A stretch of DNA of 64,000 nucleotides from Metallosphaera cuprina Ar-4 (GTDB lineage Archaea; Thermoproteota; Thermoprotei_A; Sulfolobales; Sulfolobaceae): the NCBI RefSeq assembly GCF_000204925.1, contig NC_015435.1, positions 1,629,160 to 1,693,159 on the forward strand, given 5' to 3'. This document shows, in pieces, positions 1 to 8,443 of the stretch. The notes under the pieces were generated by a model that was not told the origin of the DNA, did no database searches, and was given only the letters and a program-made list of their open reading frames with translations. Both the position numbers and the translations under genes were made by a program. How positions within the stretch are numbered: the first letter of the stretch is position 1; every line of letters begins with the position of its first letter.

Positions 1-593
1 GTAGACGATGTTACTAAGGCTGCTGTGGTAGAAGCTGGTACCTCATGATCTGCGTAGAGGATGAGTGAAGCGTCCATGGCCTTCACTTCCTCGTTAGATG
101 GCGTCCTTGACAAGGATGACTTCAGAAAGCTCTTAGCGAAGCTCTCTGAAGGTTCCGGTATTATTGGTTTTTTACCTTCCTTGGCCCTTAGAACGTTAGC
201 CACTACTGTTGATGCCCTCCCTATTAGTTTTATTGCGTTCTCTCTATTGTTGTTCTTATTCCACGGAGATCCGTACAACGAGGAAAGAGCGGAGAACGCA
301 GTTTCCATCATACCTATCGCGTCAGAGTCCTTAGGTAGGGAGTAAATCATGTCTATTACCTGTTGTGGTACCTCATAAGATTCATCAATGGAGGACTTCA
401 ACTTTTGAAGTTGTGACTTAGTAGGTAAGTCCCCATATAACATCAAGTGAATAACTTCCTCAAAGCTTGTGTGTTCCACCAGGTCCTCTATATCGTAACC
501 TCCGTACCTTAATATCCCGTTTTCCCCATCAATATAGGTAAGAGAAGTTGTCTTAATGAATACGTTTTCTAAACCACGGCTTATCTGGCTCAT
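1..593 (-). CDS. prpC: Citrate synthase / 2-methylcitrate synthase, N-terminal part (cut by window edge)
   Basis: About 197 N-terminal residues of a citrate synthase-family protein; the rest lies outside the window. The enzyme condenses oxaloacetate with acetyl-CoA or propionyl-CoA. Seen: the N-terminal RYGGYDIEDL segment typical of the family and, near the edge, YADHEVPAST, which matches the conserved ADHExxAST active-site histidine block. The ATG lies one base after the stop of the CBS gene, so the two are co-transcribed. Position behind prpD and prpB favours 2-methylcitrate synthase, but archaeal enzymes of this family often accept both acyl-CoAs, so the main substrate is inferred. Confidence 0.93.
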   Translation of the reverse strand, partial: MSQISRGLENVFIKTTSLTYIDGENGILRYGGYDIEDLVEHTSFEEVIHLMLYGDLPTKSQLQKLKSSIDESYEVPQQVIDMIYSLPKDSDAIGMMETAFSALSSLYGSPWNKNNNRENAIKLIGRASTVVANVLRAKEGKKPIIPEPSESFAKSFLKSSLSRTPSNEEVKAMDASLILYADHEVPASTTAALVTSS

Positions 594-594
594 A

Positions 595-1020
595 TTAATC
601 ACTCCCTAAGAATTCCTCTCTCTCAATGTTCGATATCGCGGCCAGCACGTGACTCTCTCTTATGATATCCCTCACGGATATAACGCCCTTTAGTTTACCA
701 TACTTATCAACAACGATTAAATGACGAAGGTTCCTTTCAGCCATCTTCTTGACCGCGTTATAGATAGTCTCATCCTCCCCTATCACGACTAAGTTCTTCA
801 TAGTTCCAAACTCCTCTACTGGCTGGTTAACGTCTATTCCCCTCGCTATTCCTCTTATGATATCCCTCTCTGTTATTATGCCAGCCAACTCTCCTTTATG
901 AGTTATAACGACTGATCCTATATTGTGCGAAGCCATGACCTCAATAGCCTTAACTGTAGGCGTTCCCTTCTCTAAGGTAAAGAGATTTTTACTTATCAGA
1001 TTCTTTACAATACTTGTCAT
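595..1020 (-). CDS. Tandem CBS-domain protein
   Basis: A 141-residue protein made of two CBS motifs (roughly residues 8-65 and 73-130) and nothing else. Both repeats show the usual VKAIEVMASHNIGSVVI and AVKKMAERNLRHLIVV pattern followed by GIITERDI and GVISVRDI. CBS pairs bind adenosine nucleotides and act as energy sensors; the partner here is unknown. It sits between prpB (33-base gap) and prpC (1-base gap), so a role in controlling the methylcitrate cycle is a reasonable inference. A TATA-like box overlapping the end of prpB lies 27 bases upstream of the ATG, so it may also be transcribed separately. Confidence 0.9.
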   Translation of the reverse strand: MTSIVKNLISKNLFTLEKGTPTVKAIEVMASHNIGSVVITHKGELAGIITERDIIRGIARGIDVNQPVEEFGTMKNLVVIGEDETIYNAVKKMAERNLRHLIVVDKYGKLKGVISVRDIIRESHVLAAISNIEREEFLGSD

Positions 1021-1042
1021 ATTTGATATAATACATTTCGAT

Positions 1043-1051
1043 TATAATAAA
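1043..1051 (-). promoter_or_regulatory. TATA box for the CBS-prpC pair
   Basis: On the minus strand this reads TTTATTATA, preceded by A/T-rich bases, with its centre 27 bases upstream of the CBS gene ATG. That spacing fits a leaderless archaeal transcript. It would give the CBS-prpC pair a promoter inside the prp cluster. Confidence 0.5.
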
Positions 1052-1053
1052 AG

Positions 1054-1878
1054 TTATGCCAGCTCCTTATCTAACCTTTCATAATAATCATAATTAATTA
1101 CCTCATATTGTTCCTTTCTCGTCATCATCTTGTCCATTAGGTTTTTCTGCGTCCCTTCCTTCATAAGTACCTTAAGGGCATCCTCCATAGCCCTTGCCGC
1201 GACTCTAAATATCGTTACTGGAAATATGACGTAAGTGTAGCCCATGTTCCTAAACTCTTCCGCTGTAATCAAGGGTGTTTTCCCAAACTCTGTCATATTA
1301 GCTAGGAGCGGAGCGTGAACCTCTTTCGCGAACTCCCTAAACTCCTCCTCGCTCTGTAACGCTTCGGGAAATATTATGTCCGCCCCAGCCTCTAGATAAG
1401 CTTTAGCCCTCTCTATGCTATCTCGAAGACCTAAGATTGCTCTAGAGTCTACTCTCGCTATTATTTTGGCTTTCTTCCTTGCTCTCACCGCAGCCCTAAT
1501 TTTGGACACCATTTCCTTATCAGATATCACTTCTTTACCTTCCAAATGACCGCACTTCTTAGGCATCCTTTGGTCCTCGATTTGTATCGCGTCGGCCCCA
1601 GCTCTCTCCAACAAGGAGACTGTCCTGTAAACGTTTATGGCCTCTCCGAAACCTGTGTCCGCATCTACTATCATCGGTATTGAAGTCACCTCCCTTATTC
1701 TCCTGACCATGTCCACTAGTTCCATTAGATCTATTATTCCTATGTCAGGTAACCCTAATGATGAGGTTAAAGCTCCTCCTGATAGGTAGATTGCCTTAAA
1801 ACCAACTCTCTCTGCAAGTAGGGCAGTGAACGGGTTGAATACGCCTGGTATGATCATGAACTCCTTACCAAGAGACAA
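1054..1878 (-). CDS. prpB: 2-methylisocitrate lyase
   Basis: A 274-residue member of the isocitrate lyase/PEP mutase family, which cleaves 2-methylisocitrate to pyruvate and succinate. Seen: the catalytic KKCGH motif at residues 107-111 (Cys109 as general acid/base) and the VDADTGFG metal-binding segment around residues 71-78. The length and KKCGH context (PKKCGHLEGK) match PrpB rather than the longer isocitrate lyases. Its start overlaps the end of prpD by 14 bases, so the two are translationally coupled. A related oxaloacetate or carboxyphosphonoenolpyruvate enzyme is possible but the neighbours argue for PrpB. Confidence 0.93.
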   Translation of the reverse strand: MSLGKEFMIIPGVFNPFTALLAERVGFKAIYLSGGALTSSLGLPDIGIIDLMELVDMVRRIREVTSIPMIVDADTGFGEAINVYRTVSLLERAGADAIQIEDQRMPKKCGHLEGKEVISDKEMVSKIRAAVRARKKAKIIARVDSRAILGLRDSIERAKAYLEAGADIIFPEALQSEEEFREFAKEVHAPLLANMTEFGKTPLITAEEFRNMGYTYVIFPVTIFRVAARAMEDALKVLMKEGTQKNLMDKMMTRKEQYEVINYDYYERLDKELA

Positions 1879-3151
1879 CGTTTTTCACCTCAAGGTTTTC
1901 GAGGTTCCAGACCCTACTTATTAAACTGTCATCCAAGCCTAGTTTCCTCACCTTCTCTTCTAATTCGGCGTCGCTCATGGGATTCTTAAAATGACCCCTA
2001 GGTACTCTGACCTCTTCTGAGAACGAACCATAAGTTGTCTTAACGGTGATTCTAGTGGGCAACTCGCTCGGGTAAACTTTAGTGTAAACTTCGTTCTCTA
2101 TGACCTCAACTTTCTTCATAGTCTCGATCACTTTCTTGTCTTTTATAAGATCATAAGAGTCTAGCCACAGTTTACCTGTGATTAAGGCCGTTGAGACTAT
2201 GAATGGTAGGCTGTGGTCAGCAGTCTCTTTATTTTGAGGGAACCACTTCTCTTCATCCGCTAATATGGTCTTTCCTGCCTCATATGTCTCGACCTCTATC
2301 TTAGTTATATCTCCCCTTATTTTAGATCTTAGCGTGAGCGCCGCCTCAACAGCGGCCTGAGCGTGATACTCTACAGGATACCTCTTTATGTACGTTTCCA
2401 ATATCTTCTCTGTCCCCATGTTAGTAAAGGGCTCCTCTAACATCTCCGGAGCTATAACGCTCTTGAACCCCATCTTTCCTGAGAAGGGTGTAGACGGTCC
2501 GGTGAACCCTGCTTTGGCCAACGTTGTGGCAAATACAGAGTTCCTTACGGCCTCCGCTGCCGCTCCCGCCTTCCACATACTTAGGCTTCCCGATCTTGTC
2601 TCCCTTAAGGCTATATGAGGCACGAGAGTCATTGAGATAGCGTTTATTATCTGCTCCTTATTCAGACCTAATGCTGAAGATAGAGCTACTGTAGCACCGA
2701 CTTGTAAGAAATTTACGTGATCGAAGCCCCTTTTCCTCAAGGAAAAAGAGTCGCAAAGTCTTGTTGAAACTTCATACCCAAGGACTATAGCTCTTATTAA
2801 TTCCTTACCGCTCAGATTCGGATTGACTGCCAGTAGCCCTCCTATCATGTCAGATGGATGAAGGGGTTCCAAAGAAAGGTAAGTGTCATTAAAATCCAAA
2901 TACCTGATGAGGAGAGTGTTGTAAAACGCTGCTAGGTCTGGAGACACGTTCCCTCCACCCAACAAGAGACCGTCTCCTTTAAAACTGGGAAAGAGGGATC
3001 TAACAACTCGTGCTGGAGGAGAGTTCTTCGACGCAAAGGCAACTCCCAACGAGTCCAAAACCCTCCTTTTGGCCTCATGAATGGCCTTGTCTGAAAGATC
3101 TGAGAACGTAGTTGAGGTAACGAACTCCGAGAAAATCGAAGCGAGCTCCAT
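1865..3151 (-). CDS. prpD: 2-methylcitrate dehydratase (MmgE/PrpD family)
   Basis: A 428-residue MmgE/PrpD-family protein that dehydrates 2-methylcitrate to 2-methylaconitate without an iron-sulfur cluster. Seen: the N-terminal all-helical part with SLGVAFASK and LDFNDTYL, the central GATVALSSALGL, and the EYHAQAAVEAAL segment typical of the family. It is the first gene of the prp cluster, with a TATA box 27 bases before the ATG. I see no separate AcnD/PrpF genes nearby, consistent with a PrpD-type route. Confidence 0.92.
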   Translation of the reverse strand: MELASIFSEFVTSTTFSDLSDKAIHEAKRRVLDSLGVAFASKNSPPARVVRSLFPSFKGDGLLLGGGNVSPDLAAFYNTLLIRYLDFNDTYLSLEPLHPSDMIGGLLAVNPNLSGKELIRAIVLGYEVSTRLCDSFSLRKRGFDHVNFLQVGATVALSSALGLNKEQIINAISMTLVPHIALRETRSGSLSMWKAGAAAEAVRNSVFATTLAKAGFTGPSTPFSGKMGFKSVIAPEMLEEPFTNMGTEKILETYIKRYPVEYHAQAAVEAALTLRSKIRGDITKIEVETYEAGKTILADEEKWFPQNKETADHSLPFIVSTALITGKLWLDSYDLIKDKKVIETMKKVEVIENEVYTKVYPSELPTRITVKTTYGSFSEEVRVPRGHFKNPMSDAELEEKVRKLGLDDSLISRVWNLENLEVKNVVSW

Positions 3152-3173
3152 GTTTTATACTTATACAACTCAA

Positions 3174-3182
3174 TTTAAAATA
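3174..3182 (-). promoter_or_regulatory. TATA box of the prp operon
   Basis: The minus strand reads TATTTTAAA with its centre 27 bases upstream of the prpD ATG. This is the spacing expected when transcription starts at the start codon. Confidence 0.55.
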
Positions 3183-3231
3183 TTACTGAAAAACTAGTAA
3201 GCTATCGTCTTTATTTAAATTAGGGCTCATT

Positions 3232-5493
3232 TTACATCGTTTTAACGAGCCTGCTTCTATCTACGTACTTTAAAACGAACTCAGGAGTTATTGGAACCTC
3301 TATGTGGTCCAATGTGACCCCAAGGGCATCCTCAAGCGCATTAACTATGACAGCGTAAGGGACTGTAGCTCCTCCTTCCGCCACGCCTTTAGTTCCAAGA
3401 GGTGTAAAAGGAGATGGCGAGACCAAGTGCTTTATCTCCATCCTGGGTATCTCCTTGGCTGTCGGCATCCAATAGTCGCTTAGATTGGTCTGTTGAGGCG
3501 AACCAGAGACGTACCTTATGACTTCGTAAAGTGCAGCCCCTATACCCATAGCGGAGCCACCCATGAGCTGCCCATCGACTATGATTGGGTTAATAATGTT
3601 ACCACAATCGCTAACTATAACGTACTTTCTAATCTTTATGAATCCAGTGTCAGGGTCAACATCTATTATTGCACCGTGGGCGTTAACTCCATAAGTGCTG
3701 GAGAAGTTAACTTTCCTTGAATCGTCGGCCACGTTTACGTTAGGCGAATTGAAGACCTCTGTAGATTCTATGCCCATGTCCTCCAATGGAGTGTGAAACT
3801 TGTTGTAAACTAAGTTCGCGATCTCTTCAAGTGTGAAGGTCTTAGTCCCTACCTTAACTACTCCGTTCCTCAGCTCCACGTTATCTAACTCGACGTCTAG
3901 GATTTGGGAGACTAGTTGCCTTATTCTATCCTTTAACTTTATTGCGGCTTTGTAAACTGCACTTATGGATACGACTGAGAAGCGGCTACCGTAAAATCCA
4001 GTGCCAGGAGGTCCGTCGGTATCCCCTAAAACAACGTTAATCTTGTTCATAGAAATGCCCAGCACATCAGATACGACTTGAGTAACAGAAGTCTCGTGTC
4101 CGGTTCCCATTGAGTTAGTGCTTAACCAGACAGTGACGTCTCCGCTACTATCCATCTTCATGTAGACGCCCTCGTAATAAGGTGTCCTGGGCTTCTTAAC
4201 TACTAAAGTTTGGAAGGCTAAGGAGGAACCTGGCTCTAGGGCAAAGGCTACTCCCAATCCGGACCCAGCGTCCTTATCTCCTAGGGCTTCCCTAAGGACT
4301 TCTATGGACTTAGCGTAATCTCCGCTATCATAAATGGCTCCGGTTATAGTCGTGAAGGGTAACGTCTTAATGAAATTCCGTTTCCTAAAGTCGAACTGAT
4401 TATATCCCTCTTTCCTTGACAAAGAGCTTACCATATTCTCCAAAACTAGAACTGCTGGTGGGATCCCCAAACCTCTATAGGGACCAGTGGGTGGCATGTT
4501 CGTGAGGACACCAGTTACGTCAAACTTAAGGTAACTCACGTTATACGCTCCAGTTAGATGGTATATCTGTCTCAGGATTGGAAGCGGTTGATAAGTGTGC
4601 ATATATGCCCCAAAGTTCTCTAGAAGGCTCACTTCCATTCCTAAAATTTCTCCATCCCTGTACATCATTGATACCTGATATTCCCTATCGGGTCCTTGGA
4701 CAGCTGACGTAACGTGTTCCGTCCTAGTTTCAATGTACTTCACTGGTCTTTCAACGTATATGGACGCCATGGTAGCTAGAACTAAGGGTTTTAAAAATAT
4801 CTTACCTCCGAATCCTCCTCCTGAGTCCGGTACAATAACCCTTATCCTGCTTTTTGGTATTCCGAAAACAATGCTTAGGGCCGTTCTAAAGACCTGGGGA
4901 ACTTGCGTGTTGGCATAAATTGTTAGACTCCCGTTTGCAGGAGAGTAGTCAGCTATTACGCCATTAGTCTCGATTGGCATGGGGGATATTCTGTTTACCC
5001 TGAAGATCTTCTGCACGACCTTGTAGTTACCGCTTATACGACCGTACTCAAACGTGTCCTTATACACTACGTTTGTACCTAACTCCTCATGAACTAATTC
5101 CTTATCTTCAAGCGCATTATGTGCTGATTCGATTGGTGGAAGAGGCTCGTATTCCACCTCCACCCTCTCCTTTATGTCCTCTACTTCATATCTATCCTTT
5201 GCCACTACCAAAGCTAAGGGCTCGCCAACGTATCTTACCTCCCTAACAGCTAAAGGAAACTCCTTTGGTGCGCCCTCATAAAAAAAGTTCGGTAAGGGTT
5301 CGGTTTTAAGGTCTTCCTGGGTTATTACCTCAATTCCTGCAGGGACCTTAGCTATCTTAAACTTAGCCCTAGGATAGGGAGATCTGATAACTCCCAGGAA
5401 AAGTTCTCCTGGAAGGGAGATATCGTCCACGAATCTTCCTCTGCCGGATATGAATCTGGGATCTTCAACCCTTCTCACCGGCTTACCTATCAT
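3232..5493 (-). CDS. Xanthine dehydrogenase/aldehyde oxidase-family molybdopterin-binding large subunit
   Basis: A 753-residue molybdenum hydroxylase large subunit. Seen: the N-terminal IGKPVRRVEDPRFISGRGRF typical of CoxL/aldehyde dehydrogenase large subunits, SGGGFGGK at residues 224-231 (cofactor contact), GPYRGLG at 337-343, and a C-terminal TKGVAEGG carrying the likely catalytic glutamate. The CoxL Cys loop (AYxCSFR) is absent, so this is not a true CO dehydrogenase; aldehyde or N-heterocycle oxidation is likelier. The FAD and [2Fe-2S] subunits are not adjacent and must be supplied elsewhere. It overlaps the upstream acyl-CoA dehydrogenase by 4 bases. The substrate is unknown; the operon suggests an amino-acid-derived aldehyde. 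Confidence 0.88.
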   Translation of the reverse strand: MIGKPVRRVEDPRFISGRGRFVDDISLPGELFLGVIRSPYPRAKFKIAKVPAGIEVITQEDLKTEPLPNFFYEGAPKEFPLAVREVRYVGEPLALVVAKDRYEVEDIKERVEVEYEPLPPIESAHNALEDKELVHEELGTNVVYKDTFEYGRISGNYKVVQKIFRVNRISPMPIETNGVIADYSPANGSLTIYANTQVPQVFRTALSIVFGIPKSRIRVIVPDSGGGFGGKIFLKPLVLATMASIYVERPVKYIETRTEHVTSAVQGPDREYQVSMMYRDGEILGMEVSLLENFGAYMHTYQPLPILRQIYHLTGAYNVSYLKFDVTGVLTNMPPTGPYRGLGIPPAVLVLENMVSSLSRKEGYNQFDFRKRNFIKTLPFTTITGAIYDSGDYAKSIEVLREALGDKDAGSGLGVAFALEPGSSLAFQTLVVKKPRTPYYEGVYMKMDSSGDVTVWLSTNSMGTGHETSVTQVVSDVLGISMNKINVVLGDTDGPPGTGFYGSRFSVVSISAVYKAAIKLKDRIRQLVSQILDVELDNVELRNGVVKVGTKTFTLEEIANLVYNKFHTPLEDMGIESTEVFNSPNVNVADDSRKVNFSSTYGVNAHGAIIDVDPDTGFIKIRKYVIVSDCGNIINPIIVDGQLMGGSAMGIGAALYEVIRYVSGSPQQTNLSDYWMPTAKEIPRMEIKHLVSPSPFTPLGTKGVAEGGATVPYAVIVNALEDALGVTLDHIEVPITPEFVLKYVDRSRLVKTM

Positions 5494-6686
5494 AAGTTTA
5501 TCCCCATGAATTTTCTGTAGAAATGTCTAGCTGCAGAGATTCTCTGTATATCGTTAGTTCCTTCGTAAGTCTTGAGTATCTGTACGTCCCTTAACATCCT
5601 CTCTAAGCCTGTGGATGTGGTAACTCCATAGCCTCCGTGAGCCGTCATAGCTCTTAAAACTACTTTTTCGGCAGACTCCGTAGCGAAGAACTTAGCCAAA
5701 GAAGCCGCCATTACGTATTCGTTCTCCATTTTGTTCTTAAAGAGAGTTCCGGCCCAATACACGAGCAGTCGGGAAGTGATCACATCAGCCATAGATTCAG
5801 ACACCTTTTGCTGAACCATTTGGAAAGAAGCTATGCTTTGTCCAAAACTCTTCCTCTCTAAGGAATAGCTTATCATCTTCTCTAACGCCGCTTGAGCTAT
5901 TCCTAGAGCTTGAGCCGCAACTATCGTTCTGGCGTAGTCGAAGGATGATACGGCGTACTTGAAACCTTCCCCCACTTTCCCAACCACGTTCTCTTTTGGA
6001 ACCTTAACCTCATTTAGTGAGATCTCTGTTGTGTGAGAGGCCTTAAGTCCAGTTGTGTCTATACGTCCTTCTACCTTAAACCCTTCATAGTTTCTCTCTA
6101 TAATAAACATGGTTATACCCTTCCATCTAGGTTCAGAAATAGGTGAAGTTCGAGCTGTGAGTATTATGTAGTCCGCTAGATCCCCATTAGTTATGAATAT
6201 TTTCCTTCCATTAATCACATAATTTCCATTTATTTCCTTCGCTACAGAAGTGATCCCTGCCACGTCAGTTCCTGCACCGGGTTCGGTGTTTGCAAAGGCA
6301 GCTATCCGCTCCCCTCGAGCTACAGGGACAACGTATCTCTCTTTGAGATCTTCGCTTCCGAACCTCAATATGGCACTTGTGAACATCCAGTTTATCAGGA
6401 AAAAGGTAGAGAGTGAAGGCCAGACCCTGCTCATCTCCTCAGTGGCCACCAAGAGAGATAAGTAATCTCCACTCGCTCCTCCATACTCCTCTGAAACGTC
6501 TAAACCATTAAGCCCTAGTTCTTTAATCTTCTCTCTTACTTCCAAAAGGTCTCCTTTTCTCTCTCCTTCTTCTACCTTATCCTTGACTTCTCTCTCCAAG
6601 AACTCCCTCAAAGACCTTCTCAAAATCTCATGGTCCTGACTTAGGTCTATCTTGAAGTCCTCTAGCCCTTTGAAGGGGAAAACCAT
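5490..6686 (-). CDS. Acyl-CoA dehydrogenase
   Basis: A 398-residue FAD-dependent acyl-CoA dehydrogenase that introduces an alpha,beta double bond. Seen: ANTEPGAGTDVAG (FAD/substrate loop), the GRKIFITNG segment, ERKSFGQSIASFQ, and the catalytic base in YEGTNDIQR (Glu375), which is the position used by short/medium-chain and branched-chain enzymes. It is the middle gene of a three-gene operon: 4 bases after the aminotransferase stop, and overlapping the molybdenum hydroxylase by 4 bases. Pairing with an aminotransferase suggests a substrate derived from an amino acid such as a branched-chain or omega-amino acid; that is inference. Confidence 0.93.
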   Translation of the reverse strand: MVFPFKGLEDFKIDLSQDHEILRRSLREFLEREVKDKVEEGERKGDLLEVREKIKELGLNGLDVSEEYGGASGDYLSLLVATEEMSRVWPSLSTFFLINWMFTSAILRFGSEDLKERYVVPVARGERIAAFANTEPGAGTDVAGITSVAKEINGNYVINGRKIFITNGDLADYIILTARTSPISEPRWKGITMFIIERNYEGFKVEGRIDTTGLKASHTTEISLNEVKVPKENVVGKVGEGFKYAVSSFDYARTIVAAQALGIAQAALEKMISYSLERKSFGQSIASFQMVQQKVSESMADVITSRLLVYWAGTLFKNKMENEYVMAASLAKFFATESAEKVVLRAMTAHGGYGVTTSTGLERMLRDVQILKTYEGTNDIQRISAARHFYRKFMGINL

Positions 6687-6690
6687 GATC

Positions 6691-7944
6691 TCACAACTTA
6701 CTTATCTCCTGGGCTATAATAGAGCTACCCTTTTGTGCTAACTCCTCCTCTATTATCAAAGGTGGAAGTAATCTCACTGTTGATTCCCCAGCCCCTATGG
6801 CAAGAACTCCCCTTAAGAAGGACTTGTGTAGAACCTTTTCCAATCCCTCCTCGAACGGTTTACCGTCTTTCCTCAAATCGGCTCCTATCATTAGTCCCCT
6901 GCCCCTAACCTCTTCAAGATAAAGAGAGTTAGATGAGGCTAAGTTGTCAAATATGAGCTTACCGTTACGTTCCACCCCACTTAAGATCCTTGGAACTTCT
7001 TCCAACACTACCTCAGCGGCGGCCAAAGCCAGAGCGTTACCCCCGAAAGTGTTGGCGTGAGATCCTCTAGGTAGATCCATAACCTCGCTCCTACCTACCA
7101 CTGCGCCCAGAGGTAAACCACCTCCTAGAGCTTTCGCTAAGCAGACTAAGTCCGGTTTTACATCGAAATGCTCATAGGCGAACATCCTTCCAGTTCTCCC
7201 TATTCCAGTTTGAACCTCATCCAGAATAAGGAGGATTTCATTATCCCTCGATATCTTCTCAAGCCCTTGCAAGAACTGTTTCGGTGGGACAACTACTCCC
7301 CCTTCGCCCTGGATAGGTTCAATAAGAAAGGCCGCAACGTCGTTTGGATCCACAATCTTCTTAAAAACCCAGTCTTCAATGTACCCAAGAATGGCGGAGC
7401 TGCAGTCTCCCTGACATAGGGGATTATGCCTGTCCGGATAAGGCACGAGAAGAGTAGAAGGAAGTAGAGGGGAGAATATAGATCTTTGAACGTACTTGCT
7501 AGAGGTGAAAGACATGGAACCGAAAGTCCTTCCGTGGAACGAATTGGTGAAGCCTATGATGTATTGCCTTCCAGTATGCCCTCTCGCTATCTTAAGACTG
7601 GCCTCAACGCTCTCAGTACCGCTGTTAGTATAAAAGACCTTTCCTTGGAATGGGAAAAAAGATACCAGTTTACGTGCTACCCTCACGGCCAAATCGTAAT
7701 AGAAATCTGTTAGACTATAATGGAAGAACTTCCTCATCTGCTCCTGAACCGCGTTGATAACCTTCTCGTTTCCGTGACCTAATGCCATTACCCCAATCCC
7801 TGCGTTCATGTCAATGTATTCCCTCCCCTCTACATCATATACTATGGAACCTTTCGCGTGATCTATAACTAGCGGATACCATCTACTGAAGGATTGCATT
7901 AAGTATCTTGAATCCTCCTCTATTATCTTTGAAGATAAGCTCAT
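6691..7944 (-). CDS. Class III PLP-dependent aminotransferase (GabT/ArgD-like)
   Basis: A subgroup-II (class III) aminotransferase. Using the first ATG (7962) it has 423 residues; a TATA box centred 28 bases before the internal ATG at 7944 argues that the leaderless start is there, giving 417 residues. Seen (423 numbering): TNSGTESVEASLK, LILDEVQTGIGRTG with the PLP-contacting Asp248, and the Schiff-base Lys277 in LAKALGGGLPLGA. These patterns fit 4-aminobutyrate, beta-alanine/2-methyl-beta-alanine or acetylornithine aminotransferases. Linkage to an acyl-CoA dehydrogenase and the methylcitrate cluster makes an amino donor whose carbon skeleton ends as propionyl-CoA attractive, but the substrate is not proven. 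Confidence 0.9.
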   Translation of the reverse strand: MSLSSKIIEEDSRYLMQSFSRWYPLVIDHAKGSIVYDVEGREYIDMNAGIGVMALGHGNEKVINAVQEQMRKFFHYSLTDFYYDLAVRVARKLVSFFPFQGKVFYTNSGTESVEASLKIARGHTGRQYIIGFTNSFHGRTFGSMSFTSSKYVQRSIFSPLLPSTLLVPYPDRHNPLCQGDCSSAILGYIEDWVFKKIVDPNDVAAFLIEPIQGEGGVVVPPKQFLQGLEKISRDNEILLILDEVQTGIGRTGRMFAYEHFDVKPDLVCLAKALGGGLPLGAVVGRSEVMDLPRGSHANTFGGNALALAAAEVVLEEVPRILSGVERNGKLIFDNLASSNSLYLEEVRGRGLMIGADLRKDGKPFEEGLEKVLHKSFLRGVLAIGAGESTVRLLPPLIIEEELAQKGSSIIAQEISKL

Positions 7945-7968
7945 AAATATATAATCTGTCATGAATAA

Positions 7969-7977
7969 TATAAATCT
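7969..7977 (-). promoter_or_regulatory. TATA box deciding the aminotransferase start
   Basis: The minus strand reads AGATTTATA. Its centre is 28 bases from the ATG at 7944 but only about 10 from the ATG at 7962, so the downstream ATG is the more likely start. Confidence 0.5.
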
Positions 7978-8443
7978 AGTCTCAATTGTTTTTCTCGAAA
8001 TTATCTTAGTATATTATCTTGATAAAAGGGAAAGTAGAGCAGAACGCTCAAGCTTCGGGCCACAGCCTGCGTTAATTACGTGATCCAAGATCACTCCAAA
8101 AGTTTACGCGTTCAGAACTGACCTAAACGCCTTCGCTTAAACCATGAACTGCGAAGTTGATACTAGACCCATAAATAAAAATTCACATAATTCTTTTAGC
8201 CTTTTAACTAGGGCTTCTTACTCGTTAGCGAAGTTTCATGTTATCCTCAAGATCTTGTTCCATACTAAAGCTCGAAACCGTCTTAACGTTTGATAGGAAA
8301 CCTCCGTCATCCTTTCAAGAGCCTCTTCGTATAGTATCATAGCAATAACATGTAGTGACGTGAGACTTCTTCTAGCTTTAAAATTTCTTCCAAAACTATA
8401 AATCATAAAGATAGTTTTATAAATCTATAAACAATCTATTTAT
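7978..8443. other. Long intergenic stretch with possible decayed coding sequence
   Basis: This divergent gap holds the promoters of the flanking genes and about 400 bases with no intact gene. On the minus strand, around 8130-8360, one frame reads as protein-like but has several in-frame stops (including a stretch like YEEALERMTEV and EALVKRLKEL). That could be a decayed transposase or regulator fragment; I cannot assign a family, and chance is possible. Confidence 0.3.
8415..8423 (+). promoter_or_regulatory. TATA box of acyl-CoA dehydrogenase gene
   Basis: TTTTATAAA centred 25 bases upstream of the ATG at 8444, within a very A/T-rich segment. The spacing indicates a leaderless transcript. 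Confidence 0.55.

Noticed and set aside
61-345. 94-codon plus-strand frame at the left edge
   Set aside because: It lies wholly opposite the citrate synthase gene, which has clear family motifs in the minus strand.
3232-5493. Carbon monoxide dehydrogenase large subunit
   Set aside because: The CoxL AYxCSFR active-site loop is absent and the medium/small subunit genes are not adjacent.
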